A DNA stretch of 64,000 nucleotides from an uncultured Bacteroidia bacterium (GTDB lineage Bacteria; Bacteroidota; Bacteroidia; Bacteroidales; Prolixibacteraceae): positions 1-64,000 of the forward strand of contig CAIVGL010000060.1 of assembly GCA_903905505.1 (NCBI GenBank), read 5' to 3'. The notes beneath the pieces are model-generated. The model was not told the DNA's origin. It was given only the letters and a program-made list of their open reading frames with translations, and did not search any database. Of the stretch, positions 27,033-34,969 are shown in pieces. The translations under genes and the position numbers were made by a program. Within the stretch, counting starts at the first letter, position 1, and every line of letters begins with the position of its first letter.

Positions 27033-29984
27033 TTAATTCTCATTGTAGAATAGCACCGCAGGAGAAATAACCTGCTTCGAAATTCCTGGTCCTTTCCAAC
27101 TTAATATATTGGTAAAGGCACCTCCCATCTGAAAATATTTCTCTTGAATCTTATACGTTCCCGCTTTTATCCATACCATTCGTGAAGAGGGCGTAGCGGT
27201 ATGAGGTCCGTCTGCACTAATAAACGGTTTGTCATCTAGGTAAAGCACCCCGCCATCGTTGGTGGCAAGATAAAACGTATAAACGCCATCGGTAGGAATT
27301 TTGATGTAGCCCCAGAAATCAAAAGCAAATAGCCCATCATTCTCCCGCTCATCGATGTTGAAACCACTTGTGACACCGCTCTTCTTCGGCTTAAGCGGAT
27401 CGAGTTCCGCAACATGCATCACATGATCTTCGTAATATTTATACCGCAAACCGGTCTTTACCTTAAGTGAGGAGTAATCTTTAAAGTCAGCCCGATCAAC
27501 ATGGCCTAGTTTCTCAACTTTTACTTCGACAACTGTGGTGGTTAATAAACCCTCCTTCTTCGCGAAGAACTTAAGATCTGAAGTTTTATCGAGTACAATT
27601 GGACTGCTATACACCTTCGAATTCACAGTAGGCAACGTGCCATCGATGGTATAATAGATCTTCGCATCCTTCGTTTCACTTCCCAGCGTGATGGTCGCTT
27701 TATCGATGAAATAGTCCTCCTTAATCTTATAAAATGGCATCGAAACAGCACTCGCTAATTTCTTTGTTGCAGGCCGATCGGCTTTAGATGTTCCCCAGCT
27801 TGCATTTGGATGAGGACCCATCTCAAAACTCAGCTCCCCTCCTTGAGCAATCGCACTATGCGAGATCCACGATTTGGTATAGGGTTGTCCATTTAGTCGA
27901 GCCGATTGAATGTAAAAATTGGATTCGGAAACCTTATTGGCTTTAATGGTAAAATGTTTCCCATTTTCAAGGTTTAAAGTCACCTTATCAAACAGAGGGG
28001 TTCCAATGTTATAGGTCGGATCGCCTGGCAAGACGGGATAAATACCCATCGCGCTCATGACATACCATGCGGATATTTGTCCACAATCTTCATTTCCACT
28101 AAGTCCTGCAGGAGCATCATCATAAAGATTGTTAAGAATATTTCGGACATATTTCTGAGTCTTAGGTGCAGCGCCTGCATAATTATACAGATAGGCTATT
28201 TCGTGACTCGGCTCATTACCGTGGGCATACTGTCCCATTAAACCACTAGCGTCGACCACATTTTTATCAAATCGACTCTTATGTGTAAATAGGGTGTCTA
28301 ACCACGTTTCAAATTTAGCATCACCACCCAGCATCTTAATCAATCCATTGACATCTTGCGGAACAAATGCGCTATATTGAAATGCATTTCCTTCGACGAA
28401 ATAGCCAGTCGGTTCTGCAGGGTCGAAAGGCTGAACCCAGCTATAGTCTTTATTCTTAGGACGCATAAATCCGGTAGAGGCATCGAAATGATTTTTATAA
28501 AACTGAGCACGTTGTTGGTAACGTAAGAAATCCTCTTTTTTATTCAAAATCCTAGCCATCTCAGCTAAACACCAATAGTTGTAAGCATATTCCATCACTT
28601 GAGCCACCGAACCACCAGTCCCTTCAATGTCGCCAGGGATAAAACCCAAATTGTTGTAATAAGGAATATTCTCCATTCGTTCTTGCATCCCCTTATAGGC
28701 TAATGGCACATCGAAATCACGAATGCCTTTGACATAAGCATCCAAGATCAGCGGCAATGAATGGTACCCGATCATGTTTTCTGAAAGCGTTCCATGAATC
28801 TCAAATCGAGCCAAACGACCACCTAGACGATACATCTCGATTAAGGACTGAATGTAATCGTTCATCCGAGCGGGCTCAATAATGGTCAGCAGAGGCATCT
28901 GCGTGCGAAAAACATCCCACAGCGAAAATATCGTATAGTTAGTAAAGCCTTTGGGTTTATGAACCAGATGATCAGTGCCTCGGAAATCACCATTTTTATC
29001 CATAAATAGATTTGGAGCAAGTGCTGCATGGTATAACGAGGTGTAAAAGATCCGTCTTTGCTTCTCTGTCCCACCTTCCACGGAGATTTTTGATAGATAA
29101 GCATTCCAATCCGCCCGAGCGAGATCTTTAATCTTCTGGAAATTCCATCCTGTATTTTCGGCTTCCAAATTATCTTTAGCCCCTTGAACACTGACAGCAG
29201 AGATACCAACCTTCACTAAAATTTGCTCTTGTGACTTCGTCTTAAAACTTACAAAGGCTTTAATATTTTTCCCTTCAGCCTTCGTAATCTTTTTGACCAA
29301 GGTATCATTTAACGATATTCCGAAGCTTGAGAAGGATTTTGAAAACTTCGCATAGAAATAGATGTGTTTTTGAATTGCCCATCGCGTGGTTAAGGTAAAT
29401 CCAGTGATGGTTGAATCATTAAGCACTTGAATCGTTGAGTTCACCATATGACCTCTATGTTTTAGGTCGATGATGATGTCTGATTGATCCGATTTCGGGA
29501 ACGTATACCGATGAAAACCAGTCCGCTCAGTGGCAGTAAGCTCAGCTGATACGCCCGAATCATCGAGAAGGACTTTGTAATATCCCGGGGAAGCTTCCTC
29601 ATTTTTATGTTGATACGAAGAGCGATAACCTGACTTTGGTTTATTTTCATCTCCAGCCACCAAGATAGGATCCCCCACCATTGGCATAAATAAAATATCG
29701 CACAACTCAGCAGATCCTGTACCACTTAGATGGGTATGACTGAATCCCATAATGGTTTTGTCAGATTCGTGGTAGCCCGATGAACCATCCCAATTGTCCA
29801 TTCGGGTATCGGGACTAAGCTGCACCATGCCATGAGGCAAGACCGCACCTGGATAGGTGTGACCATGGTCTCCAGTACCCATAAATGGATTAACATAACT
29901 CGCCAGATCGACGCGCTGAGCAGAGGCAACACTTATGATTAATGAACAAGCAATTGCACTAAATAGGGTCTTAAAAAATCGCAT
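27033..29984 (-). CDS. GH92 exo-alpha-mannosidase with chitobiase-C-like and PA14 tail
   Basis: A 983-residue exported GH92 enzyme with a signal peptide of about 22 residues (ASAQ). It opens with VNPFMGTGDHGHTYPGA and GFSHTHLSGTGSAE. The acid motif is HGNEP with E591, here followed by SHE where the other tailed copies have a different residue pair, and GNEDCGQISAWY supplies the acidic base region. The tail has YYTIDGTLPT in the chitobiase-C-like domain and TNDGGVLYLDD in PA14. It ends 12 bases before the Gfo/Idh/MocA gene and starts 69 bases after another GH92 gene. The pair looks like an old tandem duplication that has diverged in the pocket. Confidence 0.93.
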   Translation of the reverse strand: MRFFKTLFSAIACSLIISVASAQRVDLASYVNPFMGTGDHGHTYPGAVLPHGMVQLSPDTRMDNWDGSSGYHESDKTIMGFSHTHLSGTGSAELCDILFMPMVGDPILVAGDENKPKSGYRSSYQHKNEEASPGYYKVLLDDSGVSAELTATERTGFHRYTFPKSDQSDIIIDLKHRGHMVNSTIQVLNDSTITGFTLTTRWAIQKHIYFYAKFSKSFSSFGISLNDTLVKKITKAEGKNIKAFVSFKTKSQEQILVKVGISAVSVQGAKDNLEAENTGWNFQKIKDLARADWNAYLSKISVEGGTEKQRRIFYTSLYHAALAPNLFMDKNGDFRGTDHLVHKPKGFTNYTIFSLWDVFRTQMPLLTIIEPARMNDYIQSLIEMYRLGGRLARFEIHGTLSENMIGYHSLPLILDAYVKGIRDFDVPLAYKGMQERMENIPYYNNLGFIPGDIEGTGGSVAQVMEYAYNYWCLAEMARILNKKEDFLRYQQRAQFYKNHFDASTGFMRPKNKDYSWVQPFDPAEPTGYFVEGNAFQYSAFVPQDVNGLIKMLGGDAKFETWLDTLFTHKSRFDKNVVDASGLMGQYAHGNEPSHEIAYLYNYAGAAPKTQKYVRNILNNLYDDAPAGLSGNEDCGQISAWYVMSAMGIYPVLPGDPTYNIGTPLFDKVTLNLENGKHFTIKANKVSESNFYIQSARLNGQPYTKSWISHSAIAQGGELSFEMGPHPNASWGTSKADRPATKKLASAVSMPFYKIKEDYFIDKATITLGSETKDAKIYYTIDGTLPTVNSKVYSSPIVLDKTSDLKFFAKKEGLLTTTVVEVKVEKLGHVDRADFKDYSSLKVKTGLRYKYYEDHVMHVAELDPLKPKKSGVTSGFNIDERENDGLFAFDFWGYIKIPTDGVYTFYLATNDGGVLYLDDKPFISADGPHTATPSSRMVWIKAGTYKIQEKYFQMGGAFTNILSWKGPGISKQVISPAVLFYNEN

Positions 29985-30053
29985 AATCTAACTTTTTAAT
30001 CTATTAATTTCAACTTCTCTCTTTGACTGAAGCCTCTCGAGGAACTCCAGAAT

Positions 30054-32981
30054 CTATTCGTGAAACAAGGCCGAAGCAGGAATCTCTTCCTTAATTTTAT
30101 TTGGCTGCTCCCAACTTACAGATAGTGCCTTGGCACCGCCCATCTGAAAATAGTACAGCAATATTGGATGATAGCCTTTTGACAGCGCCACCTTTTTCGA
30201 TTTCTCTTGTGTTCGATGGAAACCATCATTATCGATGATCTGCTTGCCATCAACCGACATGATACCTCCGTCATTGGAGTTTACATAAATCGTATAAACA
30301 CCCGTTGAAGGGGCATAAAGATAACCCTTATAGGTATACCCAAACGAACGTTTATCTGTGATGGCAGAGATATTAAAGGTAGCAATAGTCCCGGTACTCA
30401 TTGTTGGATATTTCTTCATATCGACAACCTTCACACAATACCCCTCGAGATAATCGTAGTGTAAGCCAGGCATCGGATTCTTTAGCATAAAAGCTGGCGA
30501 AGGGGTCATTTTCTCCAGTTCAAGAACGGTCGTATAGCTTGAATTTTGACCAGCACGATAACTTCTTGCTTTGACTATCGCTGAATGATCGATTACAAAT
30601 GGGTTTTTATATAACGTTGAAGTCTCAGTCGGCTCAGATCCATCGGTGGTAAAATGGAGGTCTGCAGATTGATCGTCGCAAGTTATTTTTACAGTTGTTG
30701 ACTTTAAAAACGAGCGTTCCTGCGGCTCTATTCGAGGCATTGGCGGAGAGTCATAATTGGGCGTACGAGGACGATCTTCTGGTTTGCTTCCCCAGTTTTC
30801 ATTTGGCTTATCACCCATCTCAAAAACTAGCTCACCACCTTTAACGATATCCTGATGGTTGAAATAGCTTTTTGAATAGTTGATCCCATTTAGTTTAGCC
30901 GACTGCACAAATAAATTCGTTGCACTATTGTTATGGGTTGTGATGGTAAAGTGTTTTCCATTTTCGAGGTTAAGCGTCACTTTGTCAAAAAGCGGTGACC
31001 CGATGACATAATTAGCTAGTCCAGGTGTTGCTGGATAGAAACCCATCGAGGTAAAAAGATACCAAGCCGAGATCTGGCCTGCATCGTCGTTCCCACATAA
31101 CCCAGTTGGTTGGTCATCGTAAAACGAGTCAGTAATTTGCCTTGCTTTCTGCTGAGTCTTCCATGATTTGCCGATAAAACTATAGAGATAAGCCATGTTA
31201 TGACTTGGTTCATTCCCATGCGAATACTGACCAATTAGACCGGTAAGATCCTGGAGATTAGCAGCAGAAGGGTCAGTCTTAAGCGAGAAACAAACATCCA
31301 GCCAACGATCAAACTTTACCTCGCCGCCCATCAACTGAATTAATCCATTGATATCATGAGGAACAAAAGTGCTATACTGATAGGCGTTGCCTTCTGTAAA
31401 ACCTGTTCCGTCAAGCGGATTAAACCCTTTTAGCCACTGATAATTTTCGTCGCGCGGTCGCATAAATCCCACAGTTGGATCGTAGAGATTTCGATAAAAC
31501 TGTCCTTTTTCGGAATACCGATGAAAATCTGATTTATTAAAATCATTAGCCACTCGAGAGACGCACCAGTCGTCGAAAGAGTATTCAAGAGTTCGAGCCA
31601 CCGACTGACTCTCGGCCTCATAAGGGATAAAACCGATCTTTTTATAGATCTCTTTACCATCGCGAAACCCTTCTGAGAGCCTCTTCATCCCTTCATAAGC
31701 CGCTTTCACATCATAATCACGAATCCCCTTAACGTAAGCATCGGCAATAAGTGGCAACGAGTGGTAACCAATCATGGCAAACCCTTCATTACCCCCAAAC
31801 TCCATGATTGGCAGACTTCCAAAGTGCTGATCGCGTTCAATAAAACTACGTATAAACTGATTCGTTCTTTTGGGTTCGATGATCGTATAAAGGGGATGTA
31901 ATGCGCGGAATGTATCCCACAGAGAAAATGTAGTATAGTTATCAAAATTTTTAGCCTCATAAACCTGATGGTCGGTACTTCGGTAACGTCGATCGAAATC
32001 CATATTTATATTTGGGTGAACGAAGGCGTGGTACATTGCCGTATAAAAAGTGCGTTGTTGAGCAGCCGTTCCACCTTCAACAGAGATCCGTTCGAGCTCA
32101 TTCTCCCACTGTTGTGCGGCCTTTTCTCGAACAGCTTGAAAATTCCAATCGGGCAGTTCACCTTTCAGGTTTTTCTCAGCACCCGCAAAATCGACTCTTG
32201 AGATAGCCACTTTCACCAATACCTCTTTTATTTTTTGGGTGTTAAAAGAAAAGTGAGCCTTAATATTTTTCCCTCCGGCCTGAGTGGTACCATTAGCTAG
32301 CTTGTCGTCACGATACAATCCATATTCAACCATCGGCTGCGAAAATTCGGCAACGAAATAAATAATCCGATTCCCATCTAATCCTCCGGAAGAGTGTCGA
32401 AATCCTTGAATCTTCGTCTCAGATAGCCGTTGGATAAATAGCGAATCATTTGAATCGTTAATGCCATGGGTGAGATCAAGGATGATATTCCCTTTTTCGA
32501 CATTCGGGTATGTATATTTATGCAGTCCTGTACGCAAGGTAGCTGTTAGCTCAACTTGGATCTTATTTTCAAACTTAACCTGGTAATACCCTGGTGAGGC
32601 TGACTCCTGTTGATGCGAGAATTTTGCGCCATAACCTGCGACCACCGAATCGCCTACGTTAAGTTTAATTGGACCTAGAGTGGGCATCAATAAGATGTCG
32701 GCACCTCCGCCACTCCCTACGCCACTGTAATGGATGTGGCTAAAGCCCATGATGCGGTTATCGGAATAATGGTATCCCGAGCAGCCATCCCAGGTGGTAA
32801 CGCGGGTATCGGGGCTCAGCTGAACCATTCCATGAGGCAAGGTCGCACCAGGAAATGTATGGCCATGACCATCGGTCCCGACAAAGATATTTACCTGCTT
32901 GATCCGTTCTGGGGCCTTCGCCGTAGCAAAACCAGAAAAAGCAAATAAGCTTATGTATAAAAATACAACCCGTAACTTCAT
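30054..32981 (-). CDS. GH92 exo-alpha-mannosidase with chitobiase-C-like and PA14 tail
   Basis: A 975-residue exported GH92 enzyme with a signal peptide of about 22 residues. It opens with VNIFVGTDGHGHTFPGA and GFSHIHYSGVGSGGG. The catalytic acid is E591 in HGNEP, followed by SHNMAY, and the second acidic motif reads GNDDAGQISAWY, between the GNEDCG of its tailed relatives and the DDDAG of the anchored copy. The tail has HFTTDGSEPT and a PA14 domain with VNSNDGGIMSVDG. Its start is 6 bases after the PhyH stop codon, so the two are almost certainly on one message. The motif differences suggest that the five GH92 enzymes divide the work on different mannose linkages. Confidence 0.93.
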   Translation of the reverse strand: MKLRVVFLYISLFAFSGFATAKAPERIKQVNIFVGTDGHGHTFPGATLPHGMVQLSPDTRVTTWDGCSGYHYSDNRIMGFSHIHYSGVGSGGGADILLMPTLGPIKLNVGDSVVAGYGAKFSHQQESASPGYYQVKFENKIQVELTATLRTGLHKYTYPNVEKGNIILDLTHGINDSNDSLFIQRLSETKIQGFRHSSGGLDGNRIIYFVAEFSQPMVEYGLYRDDKLANGTTQAGGKNIKAHFSFNTQKIKEVLVKVAISRVDFAGAEKNLKGELPDWNFQAVREKAAQQWENELERISVEGGTAAQQRTFYTAMYHAFVHPNINMDFDRRYRSTDHQVYEAKNFDNYTTFSLWDTFRALHPLYTIIEPKRTNQFIRSFIERDQHFGSLPIMEFGGNEGFAMIGYHSLPLIADAYVKGIRDYDVKAAYEGMKRLSEGFRDGKEIYKKIGFIPYEAESQSVARTLEYSFDDWCVSRVANDFNKSDFHRYSEKGQFYRNLYDPTVGFMRPRDENYQWLKGFNPLDGTGFTEGNAYQYSTFVPHDINGLIQLMGGEVKFDRWLDVCFSLKTDPSAANLQDLTGLIGQYSHGNEPSHNMAYLYSFIGKSWKTQQKARQITDSFYDDQPTGLCGNDDAGQISAWYLFTSMGFYPATPGLANYVIGSPLFDKVTLNLENGKHFTITTHNNSATNLFVQSAKLNGINYSKSYFNHQDIVKGGELVFEMGDKPNENWGSKPEDRPRTPNYDSPPMPRIEPQERSFLKSTTVKITCDDQSADLHFTTDGSEPTETSTLYKNPFVIDHSAIVKARSYRAGQNSSYTTVLELEKMTPSPAFMLKNPMPGLHYDYLEGYCVKVVDMKKYPTMSTGTIATFNISAITDKRSFGYTYKGYLYAPSTGVYTIYVNSNDGGIMSVDGKQIIDNDGFHRTQEKSKKVALSKGYHPILLYYFQMGGAKALSVSWEQPNKIKEEIPASALFHE

Positions 32982-32987
32982 TGTTTT

Positions 32988-33875
32988 CTAATCTTCTAAA
33001 GGATATAACAACGGAAAGAACTTACCCTCCATTTTTTGTCCCTTTTTAATGATAGGAACACTTGCTAGCAACTCTTCATCTGTTTTAGAGCAAGTTCCAT
33101 CGGCAAAAACATTCAAAACAAATGCTCTTCGTGGTCGGTCTGAATTATTTTCAAATGAACCATGAACTAACAGCGGGTGGTGAATGGAGGCAAACCCCTT
33201 TTTCATCTCTATCGGAGTAGGGTGATCTAATTGTTTTGTCTGCTCCTCATTTAAAAATGCTTTTAATCCCACCATATCCCCAGTAAGAACAGGCTTTTCG
33301 AGTAAGCCCCATCGGTGGGATCCCGGAATATATTGCAAACACCCATTCTCCTGGCTGACATCATCTAAGCCCACCCAAACGGTAAGATGCTGCATCGGAG
33401 TGGTACGAGTCCAGTAGGAAAAATCCTGATGCCAAGCTACCACACCACCGTGTTTAGCTGGTTTACAAAATAGTTGATCGTGCCAAAAACGAACACCCTT
33501 CTCGCCTAGCAGCTGATGAGCCGCCATCAGAAACGCAGGATTCCAAAGGACATCATGAAATCCGGGAGTCAGGCGCCAATGTCCTAACGAATGGAAAACA
33601 ATACGATCGGGATCTGTCGATTCATTGGAATGAAATTCATAAAACAGATCATGATCTGGATGGTTAGGATCCATGACCTCTGCTAACTCGCGATTCAATT
33701 GATTGATCTGTTCCTCATTTAGAAGTTTTATTCCCGAGACATAACCATGCTCATGGAAAAATTCAACCTGCTCGTCGCTCAAACGATACTCTTGCCACTC
33801 TTCGTCACTTTTCGGAGTGAGAAACATGCCAGTAACCATTCTATGATGATCAGCTAAATCACGTGATAATTTCAT
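32988..33875 (-). CDS. PhyH-family Fe(II)/2-oxoglutarate dioxygenase
   Basis: A 295-residue soluble protein of the phytanoyl-CoA dioxygenase family. The Fe(II) triad is visible as H149-x-D151 (AWHQDF) and H238 (LLVHGS), and R249 or R250 is placed to bind 2-oxoglutarate. Bacterial family members hydroxylate or demethylate a wide range of small molecules, so no substrate can be named. There is no signal peptide, so it acts in the cytoplasm. It lies 6 bases upstream of a GH92 gene. An oxygen-dependent enzyme inside the operon suggests aerobic growth and a modified sugar or aglycone. An inverted repeat lies in the 80 bases upstream. Confidence 0.85.
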   Translation of the reverse strand: MKLSRDLADHHRMVTGMFLTPKSDEEWQEYRLSDEQVEFFHEHGYVSGIKLLNEEQINQLNRELAEVMDPNHPDHDLFYEFHSNESTDPDRIVFHSLGHWRLTPGFHDVLWNPAFLMAAHQLLGEKGVRFWHDQLFCKPAKHGGVVAWHQDFSYWTRTTPMQHLTVWVGLDDVSQENGCLQYIPGSHRWGLLEKPVLTGDMVGLKAFLNEEQTKQLDHPTPIEMKKGFASIHHPLLVHGSFENNSDRPRRAFVLNVFADGTCSKTDEELLASVPIIKKGQKMEGKFFPLLYPLED

Positions 33876-33906
33876 TCTAAATTAGTTGTTAGTTAGAACC
33901 CTAGAC

Positions 33907-33926
33907 GATTAACCTTCCCGTTAATC
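33907..33926. promoter_or_regulatory. Inverted repeat upstream of the PhyH gene
   Basis: GATTAAC (33907-33913) and GTTAATC (33920-33926) form perfect 7-bp arms around CTTCCC, 32 to 51 bases before the PhyH start. It could be a protein-binding site or a small mRNA hairpin within the operon. No T-run follows on the transcribed strand, so it is not a classic terminator. Confidence 0.3.
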
Positions 33927-33955
33927 AATATCTGTAATTATTTATCTTCAAAAGA

Positions 33956-34942
33956 TTAGGTGGTCAAAAATATTTTCCAAATCCAATCGACAAGGGTATG
34001 GACGAGTATGGCCGCTAAGATATTATTTCCACTCTTTCGATATGCCCAACCATAGCCCATTCCAGCAATGGCCGCTAAGCTGACATAGGTGATTTGGGTG
34101 GATAAGGAATGTACATTATTCCAATGCATCAGTCCAAAAGCGAGAGAAGAGATCACCAGAGGGATCCATTTTTTCGAGAACATCTTGTCAAGTCCACCAA
34201 GTAATATTCCCCTAAAGAAGAGTTCCTCAGGTAGAGCAACGGTTAAAAATAGCCCCACAAAATGAAGGATCATCTTAGGCACATTATACGACTCAGGCAT
34301 CGAGAAAGTCAAAAAGCCGGTTAACAATCCAGGAGGAAGCACGAAGGCCATGATGATCAGCAAGGAGAGTAAGACAACGCGAAGATCTTTAAGCTTAGGG
34401 ACTAGATTATACCCGATTTCGGCACTGCGATAACCATTCCAACCAATTACCGCAATCACAGAAATAGCAACTGAGAACCAGGTATACGAGTCACTACCAG
34501 CAGGAAGCATATCCATATACCAGCGAAGATCGAATGGAATCCAAAGAACGAACCAAATCAATAAATCGGTCCAAGTGAGTGTGAATTCCTTATTTTTAAG
34601 CTGCTTTAAGGCGCCTAATACAGCAAAAGTTAGCACCGAAAAGATGGCTGCCAAATAGGGATCAAACCTGAGCGTTAACAATCCTGGCAACATAAATAAG
34701 ATCGATATTCCTCCTGCCACATAGGCATGGGAGTTCTTTTCGCTTTGTAACCATGCATTAAATTGGTTTGCCGCTTTAACAGAACCTAAGGTCAGCATGA
34801 GTCCAAGTAATGGCGACAGGCTTAACATGTTCGCGATAATTGAGACTAGCGTATTCTTCGGGTCCGATGACGAGATCCCATAAACCAATGCTGCTCCGAA
34901 CAGCGTCCAAATTGACCAGAGAATACCAAATCTACTTTTCAT
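33956..34942 (-). CDS. CPBP-family intramembrane metalloprotease
   Basis: A 328-residue membrane protein with about eight hydrophobic helices. The CPBP (Abi/Rce1) signature is present: E239-E240-x3-R244 (PEELFFRG), then FGLMHW with a metal-binding His, and VHTLVDW near the end. Family members are membrane-embedded proteases or prenyl-protein processing enzymes; in bacteria their roles include bacteriocin immunity and membrane-protein processing. It sits between the beta-helix gene and the PhyH gene with 27 and 80 bases on each side. Its role in a glycan locus is unclear; processing of a surface or signalling protein is one possibility. Confidence 0.85.
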   Translation of the reverse strand: MKSRFGILWSIWTLFGAALVYGISSSDPKNTLVSIIANMLSLSPLLGLMLTLGSVKAANQFNAWLQSEKNSHAYVAGGISILFMLPGLLTLRFDPYLAAIFSVLTFAVLGALKQLKNKEFTLTWTDLLIWFVLWIPFDLRWYMDMLPAGSDSYTWFSVAISVIAVIGWNGYRSAEIGYNLVPKLKDLRVVLLSLLIIMAFVLPPGLLTGFLTFSMPESYNVPKMILHFVGLFLTVALPEELFFRGILLGGLDKMFSKKWIPLVISSLAFGLMHWNNVHSLSTQITYVSLAAIAGMGYGWAYRKSGNNILAAILVHTLVDWIWKIFLTT

Positions 34943-34969
34943 AATTGTCTATTTTAATTAGTTTCTAGA

